Below, one piece after another: positions 1-9,448 of a DNA stretch of 64,000 bases. The position numbers and the translations under genes were made by a program. Position 1 is the first letter of the stretch. The number at the start of each line of letters is the position of its first letter. A model generated the notes under the pieces. The model was given only the letters and a program-made list of their open reading frames with translations, ran no database searches and was not told where the DNA came from. The stretch comes from [Clostridium] symbiosum (GTDB lineage Bacteria; Bacillota; Clostridia; Lachnospirales; Lachnospiraceae): assembly GCA_036419695.1 (NCBI GenBank), contig CP143946.1:5078001-5142000 (forward strand). Reading direction: 5' to 3'.

Positions 1-750
1 GCCCACACCCGCATCGTCCATGTAATCGGTAAATTCATACTCCCCATCCGGCAGATTCCGGATACCGGCCCGCAGTCTTCTCTCTGCATAGTTCTGAAGC
101 TCGTGCATACTGTCCACCAGCAGGTCGTCATAGCGGTCGAATGCCTCAGTCAGACGCTTTGCCCCTACACGGTTCGAAGCAATCTGGGCCTGGAGATCCC
201 CGTAGCGTTCCCCGGGGATACGGCTGTTGGCCATGAGGAAACTGATGATATCGTCGTTGACCTCATCATTCCGGCACACTCTGACAAGCGGAATTTTAAG
301 TCCTTCCTGGAAAATGCTCACCGCATCGCCCGAGGTGGAACCGGCCACCTTGCCGCCCACGTCGCTGTGGTGGGCCAGGTTGGCTACCCAGCCAATCAGC
401 TTTTCCCCGACAAACACCGGCTGCGTCACCGTGATGTCCGGCAGGTGGGTCCCGCCGCCGTTATACGGGTCGTTTCCCATAAACATATCTCCGGGCCTTA
501 TGTCCTCCGGGGCATGTTTTTTGTAAACTTCCTTGATAATTCCCAGCAGGGAGCCGAGGTGCATGGCGACGTGCTCGGCCTGCGCCACCATATTTCCCTC
601 CGGATCAAACACCGCTGTGGAAATGTCACGCCGTTCCTTGATGTTGGTGGAATAGGCGCTCTTGATTAGCGCCACTCCCATTTCTTCCGCGATGGATAAG
701 AGAAGGTTTCCCACGATTTCCACCGTTACTGCATCAACCTGGTTTTTCAT
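1..750 (-). CDS. hyuB: Hydantoinase B/oxoprolinase family protein (partial, N-terminal 250 residues)
   Basis: The first 250 codons of a HyuB-type subunit run off the left edge of the window. The start is the ATG at 748-750, which overlaps the hyuA stop codon by one base, so the two are translationally coupled. Visible family features are the opening MKNQVDAVTVEIVGN, the stretch SAYSTNIKERRDIS, a GNDPYNGGGTHLPD metal/substrate motif and the following H-H-S-D-V-G-G. HyuB works with HyuA in ATP-dependent opening of cyclic amides (5-oxoproline, hydantoins) or, in related complexes, in acetone or acetophenone carboxylation. The real substrate cannot be told from the sequence. It is the last visible gene of the ABC importer-kinase-HyuAB operon. 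Confidence 0.9.
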   Translation of the reverse strand, partial: MKNQVDAVTVEIVGNLLLSIAEEMGVALIKSAYSTNIKERRDISTAVFDPEGNMVAQAEHVAMHLGSLLGIIKEVYKKHAPEDIRPGDMFMGNDPYNGGGTHLPDITVTQPVFVGEKLIGWVANLAHHSDVGGKVAGSTSGDAVSIFQEGLKIPLVRVCRNDEVNDDIISFLMANSRIPGERYGDLQAQIASNRVGAKRLTEAFDRYDDLLVDSMHELQNYAERRLRAGIRNLPDGEYEFTDYMDDAGVG

Positions 751-2813
751 TATTTTGCACCTCCCTCGTAAGTCACGATGATATTCTGGTATCCGTCCGT
801 GTACGCCTTCCAGTCAGGCGGGATGACGGAGGTGGAGTCCATCTGTTCAATGATTGCCGGTCCCATAACCGTGCAGCCCGGTTTGAAGTCGTCCCTGTTG
901 TAAATATTGGTCGTTATATAATCTTTCTCCCGATCGAACAGGACGTCGCGGGTGGTAAACGGCTTCGGCGGCTCCGCGTTCGGATCCACCGGCATTTCCA
1001 CCAGATCCGGTTTGATGATGTCTCCGATGGCGCTGACGCGGTAGTTGACCATCTGAAGCTTCATGTTTCTGTTGAAATAGCCGTAGGAACGGTTGTGTTC
1101 CTGGTGGAAATTCTCGATCATCTCCTCCATCACCTCTTTTGTGAAACGGCCTTCCACCTCGATGCCAATCTCATAATTCTGTCTCTCGTACCGGCACTCG
1201 ATCAGGTAGGTAAAACTCCTGTCTTTCTCCGCAACACCCTCTTTGTCGAGAAGCTCATTGCCCTCTTCGGTCAGCGTATCAAAAATCTTCTGTACTTTGC
1301 CCAGGTTCTCCTCCTCCGCAATCATGACGTTGGAGCGGCTGATGTCAAACTTCGTATCGGCCATCAGAAGTCCCAGGGAGCAGAGCGTTCCCGGAGACGG
1401 CGGAAGCAGCACGGAGGTAATTCCCATATCTCTCGCTACCTCGCACGCATGGAGCGGGCCTGCGCCGCCGAAGGCCATCAGTGTGAATTCCCGGGCGTCA
1501 TATCCACGCTCCACGGACACAACACGGATGGCGCGCGTCATGTTGGAGTTCACAACCGAGATAATTCCCGCTGCCGCCTGCTTCAAATCCAGTGTGGACT
1601 TGTCGCAGATATTCTCTTTGACGGCTTTTTCAGCCAATTCCAGATCCACGTCCATCCGGCCGCCCAGAATCTTTTTCTGGTTCAGTTTGCCAAGTACGAT
1701 GTTGGCATCCGTGACACATGCTTCGGTGCCGCCGCGCATATAGCAGGCTGGTCCCGGCGTCGCTCCAGCGCTGTCGGGTCCCACCTTTAAGGCTCCTCCT
1801 GCGTCAATCCGGGCGATGGAACCGCCGCCCGCGCCTACCGTTACAATATCTATCATTGGAATTCTGGCCGGATACCCCTCCACGAGCCTCTCGTTGGACA
1901 GGGATGCCTTTCCGTTCTCAATCAGGCTGACGTCGATGCTGGTGCCTCCCATATCAAAGGTGATTATCTTATCGATTCCGCACTGCTTTCCGATATAGAC
2001 GGCGCCGATGACACCGGCGCTGGGTCCCGACACGGCAGTCTTGATCGGGCAGTCGATGGTCTCCGCAATGGAGATGACGGAACCGTTGGACTGTGTCACA
2101 TAAGGGGCCACGGTGATCCCGGAGTCCAGAATGGATTTTTCAAAGTTATGTACGTATTTTTCCATAACCGGTCCCAGATAGGCATTGAGCACGGTCGTGC
2201 TCATCCTGGAATACTCCCGGAATTCGGGAACCAGTTCATGGGAGGTGGAAACATAGGCCTCCGGATACTCTTCTTCTATGATTTCCCTGATTCTCACCTC
2301 ATGTTCCGGGTTGATAAAGGAGAAGAGAGTGCAGACGGCTATCGTCTGGGCGCCCTGTTCCTTCAGGTAGCGCACCGCTTCACGGACGCTGTCCTCGTTT
2401 AGCGCCGTTTTAACCGTGCCGTCGTATAAAATCCTCTCCTCCACCTCGCATTTCATGCCGTCCGGGATCAGGCTCTCGGGTTTCTGTTTTGATAAATCAT
2501 AGAGGGACGGCCGTTTCTGCCAGCCGATTTCCATCAGGTCGCGGAATCCTTTTGTTGTAATCAGTCCCAGGCGCGCGCCTTTCTTTTCGATCAGGGCGTT
2601 GGTTGCAACCGTGGTTCCATGTGCCAGGTAACTCACCTGCTCCGGGCCGATGCAGTCCTCTGAGAGCACATGGAGGATGCCGTTTACAATCGCTCTCGAC
2701 GGATCATCCGGCGTGGAGCTGTGCTTAAAATGTTTTAATTTCCCGGTCTCTGTGTTGAATATTGAAAAGTCTGTAAACGTACCGCCGACGTCTACGCCAA
2801 TCATATAACTCAT
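750..2813 (-). CDS. hyuA: Hydantoinase/oxoprolinase family protein, HyuA subunit
   Basis: A 687-residue HyuA-type subunit of the ASKHA ATPase fold. The N-terminus has the phosphate-binding motif GVDVGGTFTDFSIFN (residues 6-20). A second ATPase motif, DMGGTSIDVSL, lies near residue 288, followed by GAGGGSIARIDAGG and the glycine/proline-rich GPDSAGATPGPACY. Length is usual for the family. A GAGGTG ribosome site stands five bases upstream of the ATG. The family phosphorylates a cyclic amide or related carbonyl so that the ring can be opened or carboxylated, together with HyuB. The gene lies 59 bp downstream of the PfkB kinase, in the same leftward operon. Family is certain, substrate unknown; 5-oxoproline and hydantoins are candidates. 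Confidence 0.93.
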   Translation of the reverse strand: MSYMIGVDVGGTFTDFSIFNTETGKLKHFKHSSTPDDPSRAIVNGILHVLSEDCIGPEQVSYLAHGTTVATNALIEKKGARLGLITTKGFRDLMEIGWQKRPSLYDLSKQKPESLIPDGMKCEVEERILYDGTVKTALNEDSVREAVRYLKEQGAQTIAVCTLFSFINPEHEVRIREIIEEEYPEAYVSTSHELVPEFREYSRMSTTVLNAYLGPVMEKYVHNFEKSILDSGITVAPYVTQSNGSVISIAETIDCPIKTAVSGPSAGVIGAVYIGKQCGIDKIITFDMGGTSIDVSLIENGKASLSNERLVEGYPARIPMIDIVTVGAGGGSIARIDAGGALKVGPDSAGATPGPACYMRGGTEACVTDANIVLGKLNQKKILGGRMDVDLELAEKAVKENICDKSTLDLKQAAAGIISVVNSNMTRAIRVVSVERGYDAREFTLMAFGGAGPLHACEVARDMGITSVLLPPSPGTLCSLGLLMADTKFDISRSNVMIAEEENLGKVQKIFDTLTEEGNELLDKEGVAEKDRSFTYLIECRYERQNYEIGIEVEGRFTKEVMEEMIENFHQEHNRSYGYFNRNMKLQMVNYRVSAIGDIIKPDLVEMPVDPNAEPPKPFTTRDVLFDREKDYITTNIYNRDDFKPGCTVMGPAIIEQMDSTSVIPPDWKAYTDGYQNIIVTYEGGAK

Positions 2814-2872
2814 ATTTTCACCTCGTATTTTCGTCTTTTAAGTGCAGGAATTTCCGCCTGCGGCGGGTCGCT

Positions 2873-3754
2873 TTAGCGGCTGAAAACCTTTCCGTGGCCA
2901 AATGCTCCCCGCACCAGACAGGTTCCGGCTGCGAATGCCGCTCCATTTTCCATTGCCGTTTTTAACTTTTTCTTATACGGTTCCCCGTCTCTGTCCGGCT
3001 TATCGCCGTCCGCTTTTTGCCCGCTTCCGTCCTCCTTTATCATGGAAAGCAGAAATGCCGTTGCAAAGGAGTCCCCTGCGCCCAGCGTATCCACCGCCTC
3101 CACCAGATGGGGCGGCTGGCTGTAAAATTCTTTGCCATCGTAAACGAGCGCTCCCCGGCTTCCCATTGTCGCCACGATAAACCGGCACCCTTTTTCATGC
3201 ATATCAAGGCAGATGCGCCTTCCCTCTTCCTCTGTCACGGAACCGCAGGATAAAAATACATAAGAGGCATAGGGCGCCACCTTCGACACCAGGCTCCCGT
3301 TTACCCACTGTCCGGAGAAATCATAGGAAATGGGAACTCCGGCCCCATGGATTTTCTCAAGCTGGCCGTCCATATAGCTGTTGTTGCTGGTATGCACCAG
3401 AGCAAATGTCTTTATATATATAAGATCCTCCTCCGTAAGTTCCAGAGGATGTTCCTTCGTAACTCCCCCTTTATTACTTCCGAGAAAAACACGGTCCCCG
3501 TCCACCAGGGTCACCCTGGCGCAGCCGTTTTCACCCTCATACCGCCTGCACCTGCCATGTTCGATTCCCAGTTCATCCAGCGTGTTTATCACGTGGTCTG
3601 CGGCCTCATCCGTTCCAAACACCCCCATGTAAGAGGCATCCGCGCCCAGCATTTTGGCGTAGACGGAAAAATTCAGCGCCTGGCCCCCCGGAAACATGGT
3701 CTTTAAATGTTCATATTTATCGCATACATTGTCGCCAATCCCTATTACTCTCAC
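2873..3754 (-). CDS. PfkB-family carbohydrate kinase, fructoselysine 6-kinase-like
   Basis: A PfkB/ribokinase-family kinase of 293 residues. I chose the GTG at 3752-3754 because GGAGG sits nine bases upstream and the protein then begins MRVIGIGDNVCDKYEHL, aligned with FrlD-type kinases. TTG and ATG starts 18-24 bases upstream are possible. The N-terminal substrate motif is FPGGQALNFSVYAKMLG. The catalytic signature DTLGAGDSFATAFL near residue 220 contains the general base Asp and the anion hole. Overall order resembles fructoselysine 6-kinase (frlD), which phosphorylates Amadori compounds, but no frlB deglycase is nearby. A link between this kinase and HyuAB is inferred only from the shared operon. 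Confidence 0.85.
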   Translation of the reverse strand: MRVIGIGDNVCDKYEHLKTMFPGGQALNFSVYAKMLGADASYMGVFGTDEAADHVINTLDELGIEHGRCRRYEGENGCARVTLVDGDRVFLGSNKGGVTKEHPLELTEEDLIYIKTFALVHTSNNSYMDGQLEKIHGAGVPISYDFSGQWVNGSLVSKVAPYASYVFLSCGSVTEEEGRRICLDMHEKGCRFIVATMGSRGALVYDGKEFYSQPPHLVEAVDTLGAGDSFATAFLLSMIKEDGSGQKADGDKPDRDGEPYKKKLKTAMENGAAFAAGTCLVRGAFGHGKVFSR

Positions 3755-3884
3755 TCTGTTCTGCCTCCGCATGCCCAATTGCCCGTGCGGCGGTGTTGCG
3801 GCGCCGCATCATTCAGGCTTCTGTCGTCCGTAACCATAATTGCCATGTCATTATATATCATTCCAATATGTTTATATCTTTTAT

Positions 3885-3912
3885 TCCGGGGCAGTTTCTG
3901 CACTGCCCCGGA
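3885..3912 (-). terminator. Strong hairpin between binding-protein gene and kinase gene
   Basis: A perfect 10-11 bp inverted repeat (TCCGGGGCAG / CTGCCCCGGA, loop about 8 nt) lies in the 215-bp gap after the binding-protein stop codon. On the minus strand it is followed by ATAAAAGATATAAA, not a run of T, so it is more likely an attenuator or an mRNA-stabilising stem that keeps the binding-protein message in excess than a full terminator. Confidence 0.45.
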
Positions 3913-3969
3913 TAAAACTTATTTTTAGATTGGCGGTGTTTCCCCCGCGCCGGTTTCTTATTCCATTTC

Positions 3970-5610
3970 TTATTCCTCTACGTAAGTGTCCTGTAATGTA
4001 AGTCCGGAAAGGTAGGTAAGGATGCCGTCCAGGTTCTGGAATCCGTGAACGTTCTTGGCTGTTGCGAATACCTGTTCCCTGAAGTTGATGAATACGAATG
4101 GTGAAAGCTCCAGCGCCCTCTCCCTGAACTGATCGTAGATTTCCGCTCTTTCTTTTTCATCCAGAGTTGTTCTGCCCTTTGCAAGAAGCTCATCGATCTT
4201 GTCGTCGGCAAATCCCGGACAGCTGTTCATCCGCACGTCTCCGCTCTCATAGTAGTTGGTCGCCCAGTCCATATCCACGATGTTTCCCGTTGTCCCCGAT
4301 ACCATCATGTCGTAGTCGCCCACGTTGGAACGCTCGATTCGCGTTGCCCAGTCCGGAAGCTCCAGTTCTACCTTGATACCGATTTCGGCAAGGCTGGACT
4401 GTACGCATACTGCGGTCTGCTCGTGCATTGCGTAGGTGGAGGAGGATAAGAGCTTGCAGGAGAAACCGTCCGGATAACCCGCTTCCGCCAGCAGTGCCTT
4501 TGCCTTTTCAACGTCATAGGAGAAATAGTTGTCGTATTTGCCGTCATAGCCGTTCTGGCCCACGATGGTCGGGAAACCGAAGATTGGCTCGCCGCGCCCC
4601 ATAAACGCCGCGTTGATTACATCGTCTCTCTTTATTGCGTAGGAGATGGCCTGTCTCACCTTCGGATCGGCCAGCGGGCTGCCCTCGGTGCAGTTAATCT
4701 GCAGGCACATAAACGGCGCCACCGACACTTCCACATTGGCGTCATCGGCACCCTCAAATGCGATAACCTCTTTGGAGGGAACATAGTCGATGATGTCCAC
4801 TTCGCCCGTACGGAGCGCATTGGCCCTCGTTGTCTCGTCTGTGTAGAAGAAGAAATCAATGTTTGGAGTCTGTACCGGAGTTCCATACCAGCCGTCATAC
4901 GCACTGACGCTGATGGAGAGTCCGTTCTCCCATCCGTCAAATGCATAAGGCCCACATCCCATGGCAACTGTGCTTAAATCGTTGTTGTTCGCCTCGCAGA
5001 ATGCCTTTGAAACCACTGCCGCTTCGGGAAGGCAGAGGTACTCCAGGAACGGTGCGCAGGGCTGTTTCAGGACAATTTCCACCGTCTTTTCGTCCGGTGC
5101 ATTTACATGGTCCACTATCGATCGGAAATCGCTTCCGAATGTAGCCGCCACGGATTCGTCCATGACACGCTCCACGGAAAACTTCACGTCCCCGGCCGTA
5201 ACCGGTGAACCGTCGTGGAAGGTGGCATCCTTTAATTTAAAGGTATAGGTCAGCCCGTCGTCCGATACGGTATAGGAATCGGCCACGTCTGTGGCAATGC
5301 CGGAATCTGCCGTATAAGTCATAAGTCCGCGGTAAATCTGCTGCTTAATCAGCCTTGTCGCCTGTCCCGACTGAAGATGGGGATCCAGGGTGGCCGGCTC
5401 GGCGCTGATTCCCACGTTTAAGGTATCGCGTTTGTTACCCGTTCCGGCGTCTGCCGCTTTTTCGGTTCCTGCCGCTGCACCGCCTTCCTCCTTTGTTGCA
5501 GGCTGTGTGTCCCCGCCCGTCTGAGAACTGCCGCAGGCCGTCAACACTACGGATGCCGCCAGGGCGGCCGCCAATGTAAGCGCTACTTTTTTCAAATCTC
5601 TTTTTTTCAT
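3970..5610 (-). CDS. ABC transporter substrate-binding lipoprotein (family 5, peptide type)
   Basis: A 546-residue extracytoplasmic binding protein. It has a lipoprotein signal peptide with lipobox LTAC (Cys about 26), then a low-complexity Gly/Ala/Thr/Lys linker, then the family 5 start LNVGISAEPATLDPHLQSGQ near residue 64. The typical later segments YDGWYG, DDVINAAFMGRG and LLAEAGYPDGF are present. Family 5 proteins bind di- and oligopeptides, nickel, glutathione or opines and hand them to DppBC-type permeases. An AAAGGAGG ribosome site lies eight bases before the ATG. It comes after the permeases and ATPases and before the kinase and HyuAB genes. The ligand is unknown. Confidence 0.95.
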   Translation of the reverse strand: MKKRDLKKVALTLAAALAASVVLTACGSSQTGGDTQPATKEEGGAAAGTEKAADAGTGNKRDTLNVGISAEPATLDPHLQSGQATRLIKQQIYRGLMTYTADSGIATDVADSYTVSDDGLTYTFKLKDATFHDGSPVTAGDVKFSVERVMDESVAATFGSDFRSIVDHVNAPDEKTVEIVLKQPCAPFLEYLCLPEAAVVSKAFCEANNNDLSTVAMGCGPYAFDGWENGLSISVSAYDGWYGTPVQTPNIDFFFYTDETTRANALRTGEVDIIDYVPSKEVIAFEGADDANVEVSVAPFMCLQINCTEGSPLADPKVRQAISYAIKRDDVINAAFMGRGEPIFGFPTIVGQNGYDGKYDNYFSYDVEKAKALLAEAGYPDGFSCKLLSSSTYAMHEQTAVCVQSSLAEIGIKVELELPDWATRIERSNVGDYDMMVSGTTGNIVDMDWATNYYESGDVRMNSCPGFADDKIDELLAKGRTTLDEKERAEIYDQFRERALELSPFVFINFREQVFATAKNVHGFQNLDGILTYLSGLTLQDTYVEE

Positions 5611-5679
5611 GAAATTTCCTCCTTTTTTATTGTTAACGGTACCCGGCGCTGTATTTTTTCTGTCACCCGGCGCCAGCCA

Positions 5680-6507
5680 TTAAAAACTGTTGTTAAGCTT
5701 CGGATCCAGAATATCTCTTATGGCATCGCCCATCAGGTTCACCGCCAGAATAGTCAGGCACAGGCAGAGCGCGGGCCAGAACAGATACATGACATTGACA
5801 TTGAGATATCCCCTTGCAGAACCGATCATCTGGCCCCAGGACGGTGTGGGCGGCAGAACGCCCAGTCCCAGGAAGCTGAGTCCGGACTCCAAAAGGATCG
5901 CATTGGAAATCGTCGTGCTCACCTGGACAATCAGAACTGATATAATGTTCGGAAAAATTGCCTTTCTCATGATGGCCGCCGGTGTGGCCCCAATGGATAA
6001 ATCGCTCTCCACATACTCCATTTTTCTGACCTGGAGCGTGGAAGAGTAGGCAATACGTGAAAAGTGCGGTATGTACAGAATCCCGATTACCAGCATCAGA
6101 TTGATGACTCCGGCTCCCCAGAGGCCCGCGATAATCATCGCCAGCAGGATGGGCGGAAAACAGAGGATGATATCAATTCCCCTCATGATGACCGTTCCGA
6201 TTTTTCCCTCCAGGTAACCGGCCGCGACTCCCAGGACGGTTCCTCCGGCAAAGGCGATGGCCGTTCCCCCCAGCGCCACCATCATGGACGGCCTGATTCC
6301 CAGTATCAGACGGGTCAGGATACACCGTCCGTACTCGTCGGTTCCCAGCGGGTATTTAACCGATGAATTCTGCAGCATGTTGGCCGTATCCAGCGCGTAG
6401 GGATCATTGGGTATCAGGAAATTGCCAAATATCATGACAATAATCAGAGGGACCAGAATAATAAAGCCAACAACAAACTTTTTATTGCTGAAACATTTCT
6501 TAAGCAT
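5680..6507 (-). CDS. dppC: ABC transporter permease, DppC/OppC type
   Basis: A 275-residue inner-membrane permease with six predicted membrane segments. The N-terminal segment VVGFIILVPLIIVMIFGNFLI is followed by the DppC-typical periplasmic stretch NDPYALD and YPLGTDEYGRCILTRLILG. The cytoplasmic EAA-like loop IGATPAAIMRKAIFPNI couples to the ATPases. It pairs with the permease just upstream (11-bp gap) to form the translocation channel of the peptide-type importer. Family assignment is secure; the transported compound is not. Confidence 0.94.
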   Translation of the reverse strand: MLKKCFSNKKFVVGFIILVPLIIVMIFGNFLIPNDPYALDTANMLQNSSVKYPLGTDEYGRCILTRLILGIRPSMMVALGGTAIAFAGGTVLGVAAGYLEGKIGTVIMRGIDIILCFPPILLAMIIAGLWGAGVINLMLVIGILYIPHFSRIAYSSTLQVRKMEYVESDLSIGATPAAIMRKAIFPNIISVLIVQVSTTISNAILLESGLSFLGLGVLPPTPSWGQMIGSARGYLNVNVMYLFWPALCLCLTILAVNLMGDAIRDILDPKLNNSF

Positions 6508-6518
6508 TGTATCCCCCC

Positions 6519-7478
6519 CTATCTGACTCTTGGATCAAGAATTCCATATATTATGTCAACTATCATATTCGTAAATATGTAAACTACGGAGATCAGCAGT
6601 ACACACCCCTGAATCAGGGGATAATCACGGTGGTTGATGGCCTTTACAAGAAGGGACGCCACCCCCGGCCAGTTAAACACGGTCTCACAGAGGACGGTTC
6701 CGCCGATCAGGTTCCCCAATTGGAGGCCGATGATCGTGATGACGGGAATCATTGCATTCCTGATCACGTGTTTTCTGATCACCTTCCCGTTTGAAAGTCC
6801 CTTGGCCCGCAGCGGCCTGACCGATTCCGCGGCCATTGCGTCCAGCATGGAGGAACGCGTCGTCCTCATGATGGAAGCGGCGACTCCCAGGGCCAGCGTA
6901 ATGGCCGGAAGTATGATTTTCTGTATATGCAGGTCCGGATTCTTTGAAAATGCGGTAAATCCGCTGGCGGGCAGTTTCGCAATCGGAAGGTTGAAAATAT
7001 TCAGGGCGAAGATTACCACAAGCAGATATCCCATAACATAAACCGGAACCGATGTACCTACCGACGCCATCGTCGTCAGCGCCAGATCGGAAAATTTTCC
7101 CCTCCGCACCGCGGCAATGATTCCAAATGGAATTCCGAACAGACAGGCCAGCACAAGCGATACAAAAGCCAGTTCCAGTGTTCTTGGAAAACGGGAAGCA
7201 ATTGCCTGTACGACCGGGATTTTCTCTGAATATGATTTTCCCAGGTCAAGGTGGATTATTCCTTTTAAATAATTGGCATACTGAACCAGGATTGGCTGAT
7301 CCAGCCCCAGTTCCGTACGGATTTTTTCAACGGTGACCGGATCCGGGTTGCTGTCCACTCCCAGCATCGTCAGAACGGGATCGCCGGGCATCATATGTAC
7401 AAATGCAAATACCAGTGTGGTCACGATGAACAGTAAAAGCGCCGATATGGCCAGTCTTTTTGCTATAAATTTAATCAT
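6519..7478 (-). CDS. dppB: ABC transporter permease, DppB/OppB type
   Basis: A 319-residue DppB-type permease. The ATG at 7476-7478 is preferred over an upstream in-frame ATG, since the protein then begins MIKFIAKRLAISALLLFIVT, the usual N-terminus, with the first membrane helix at once. The signature HMMPGDPVLTMLG follows. The coupling loop LRAKGLSNGKVIRKHVIRNA is present towards the C-terminus. It overlaps the end of the upstream ATPase gene by eight bases, which indicates translational coupling. Confidence 0.94.
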   Translation of the reverse strand: MIKFIAKRLAISALLLFIVTTLVFAFVHMMPGDPVLTMLGVDSNPDPVTVEKIRTELGLDQPILVQYANYLKGIIHLDLGKSYSEKIPVVQAIASRFPRTLELAFVSLVLACLFGIPFGIIAAVRRGKFSDLALTTMASVGTSVPVYVMGYLLVVIFALNIFNLPIAKLPASGFTAFSKNPDLHIQKIILPAITLALGVAASIMRTTRSSMLDAMAAESVRPLRAKGLSNGKVIRKHVIRNAMIPVITIIGLQLGNLIGGTVLCETVFNWPGVASLLVKAINHRDYPLIQGCVLLISVVYIFTNMIVDIIYGILDPRVR

Positions 7479-8460
7479 GGTCGCCGCCCCCTTTCCCGGC
7501 CAGGAAACAGGCTGCATAGTGTCCCTGCTTTATCTGCGCAAGCTCCGGCCGTTCCGTCCGGCACCGCTCCTCCACGAAGGGACATCGGGTACAGAACCGG
7601 CAGCCCTCCGGTGGGTTTACCGGACTGGGAATATCCCCGTTTAATATGATTCTTTCTTTTTTCTGTGTTGTCTTTGCTTCTGGAATTGCCGAGAGCAGGG
7701 CTTTTGTATAGGGATGGACGGCATTTTCATAAATCTCATCGCTGTCCGCCAGCTCCACTATCACTCCCAGATACATGACGGCAATTCTGTCCGCCATGAA
7801 TTTTACGACGGATAAATTATGTGAAATGAACAGATACGTCAGTTCAAATTCTTTCTGCAGATCCTTTAAAAGATTTAAAACCTGTGACTGGATTGATACA
7901 TCCAAAGCGGAGACGGGTTCGTCGCAGATGATCAGTTCCGGATTGCCGGCCAGCGCCCTTGCAATCCCGATCCTCTGCCTTTGTCCTCCTGAGAATTCAT
8001 GGGGGTAGCGGTTCAGCCATTCCCTGTTAAGCCCCACCATGTCCATCAGCCTGAGAACCTCATTTTCAATCTCACCGTCCGGCACCGCATGATGGATTTT
8101 CAGCGGCGCGCCGATAATGTCCTTCACCCTCTCCCTGGGATTCAGGGAACCGTACGGCTTCTGGAAAATCATTCTCATCTTCCACCGTATCTTTTCCATC
8201 TTCCTGCCCTTTAAGCCAGTTATATCTTCTCCGTTAAATGTAATCGTTCCCCCATCGGCGGGGACAAGATTCAGAATTGTCCTGGACAGGGTGCTCTTTC
8301 CGCATCCCGACTCTCCTACCAGGCCGAACGTCTCTCCCTTTTTTATCTCGAAACAGACGTCATCCACCGCATGGACCGTGCCTTTACCCCCGGAGAACAT
8401 CCTGGCCTTGACGGGAAAATACTTTTTCAGGTGGTCGATTTTCAGAATTACATCATCCAT
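7471..8460 (-). CDS. dppF: ABC transporter ATP-binding protein, DppF/OppF type
   Basis: A 329-residue ATPase of the peptide-importer family. I take the ATG at 8458-8460 (MDDVILKIDHLKKYFPVK); an upstream start would add 20 residues unlike the family. Walker A GESGCGKST, the ABC signature FSGGQRQRIGIARAL, Walker B LIICDEPVSALDV and the switch His in LFISHNLSV are intact. The C-terminal oligopeptide extension holds the Cys cluster CRFCTRCPFVEERC, which binds an Fe-S cluster in related proteins. Eight-base overlaps with both neighbours show a tightly coupled operon. Confidence 0.95.
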   Translation of the reverse strand: MDDVILKIDHLKKYFPVKARMFSGGKGTVHAVDDVCFEIKKGETFGLVGESGCGKSTLSRTILNLVPADGGTITFNGEDITGLKGRKMEKIRWKMRMIFQKPYGSLNPRERVKDIIGAPLKIHHAVPDGEIENEVLRLMDMVGLNREWLNRYPHEFSGGQRQRIGIARALAGNPELIICDEPVSALDVSIQSQVLNLLKDLQKEFELTYLFISHNLSVVKFMADRIAVMYLGVIVELADSDEIYENAVHPYTKALLSAIPEAKTTQKKERIILNGDIPSPVNPPEGCRFCTRCPFVEERCRTERPELAQIKQGHYAACFLAGKGGGDHD

Positions 8461-9448
8461 GGGCCAGCCCTCCCTTCGCAATTTCCTCTGCCCTGTGGCA
8501 TCTGACAAAATGTTTCTCATTAAGCTCTATAAACGGCGGTTCCTTCTCCCTGCACTCATCGAGCGCCAGGGGACACCGCGTACAGAAACGGCATCCGGGA
8601 GGGAAATTCCTGATGTCGGGCACCATTCCCTGAATGCTGTAGAGCCGCTCCTCCTTTGTGTCAAGCTGGGGGATCGAACGGATCAGGCCATGGGTGTAAG
8701 GATGACAGGGAGAATTGAAAATCACCTCTTTCGGCGCAATCTCCATGGATTTTCCCGCATACATCACCACAATATCATCCGCCACGTCGGCCACCACCCC
8801 CAGATCGTGGGTGATGAGAACAGTTCCCATGTCGTATTCCTTCTGAATTTTTTTGAGCAGTTCCATAATCTGGGCCTGCACCGTCACGTCGAGTGCCGTC
8901 GTGGGTTCATCGGCAAACAGCAGTTTCGGATTGCAGCTGAGGGCAATCGCTATCATAACCCTCTGGCACATGCCGCCCGACAGCTCGAACGGATAGGAAC
9001 GGTACACGCGCTCCGGATTGGGAATCCCCACGTCCTCCAGCAGGGCGAGCGCCCTCTTCTTCGCCTCGTCTTTTGATATTTTTTTATGTGTCCGTATCGC
9101 CTCGATAATCTGATCGCCGACCGTGTAAATCTGATCTAACGACATGACGGGATCCTGAAAGATCATGGCCATCTCATTCCCCCTGAGACTCTGCATTTCT
9201 TTTTCACTCAATTCCAGAAGGTCTTTCCCGTCAAACAGAATTTCACCTTCCGCCACCCTCCCCTGGTTTGGGAGTAATCCCAGCACGGAAAGGGATGCCA
9301 TCGTCTTTCCGCTTCCGCTTTCCCCGACTATTCCAAGAGTCTTTCCCCGCTCTACCGAAAAGGTAAGACCTTCTACTGCGGCAAATGAAGACTTCTTATT
9401 CTGAAACACCATTTTAAGATTTTTAACTTTCAGTAAAACTTCTCCCAT
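8453..9448 (-). CDS. dppD: ABC transporter ATP-binding protein, DppD/OppD type
   Basis: The first gene of the leftward importer operon, 331 residues. Walker A GESGSGKT, signature LSGGMCQRVMIAIAL, Walker B LLFADEPTTALDV and the switch LITHDLGVVADVADDIVVMYAG are intact. The C-terminal cluster CRFCTRCPLALDEC is typical of OppD/DppD. Together with DppF it energises import through DppBC. No promoter could be assigned with confidence in the A/T-rich region upstream. Confidence 0.95.
   Translation of the reverse strand: MGEVLLKVKNLKMVFQNKKSSFAAVEGLTFSVERGKTLGIVGESGSGKTMASLSVLGLLPNQGRVAEGEILFDGKDLLELSEKEMQSLRGNEMAMIFQDPVMSLDQIYTVGDQIIEAIRTHKKISKDEAKKRALALLEDVGIPNPERVYRSYPFELSGGMCQRVMIAIALSCNPKLLFADEPTTALDVTVQAQIMELLKKIQKEYDMGTVLITHDLGVVADVADDIVVMYAGKSMEIAPKEVIFNSPCHPYTHGLIRSIPQLDTKEERLYSIQGMVPDIRNFPPGCRFCTRCPLALDECREKEPPFIELNEKHFVRCHRAEEIAKGGLAHG

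Noticed and set aside
1095..1790. Long frames antisense to hyuA and to several other genes
   Set aside because: They are mirror frames of well-supported coding sequences, with no family motifs or ribosome sites.
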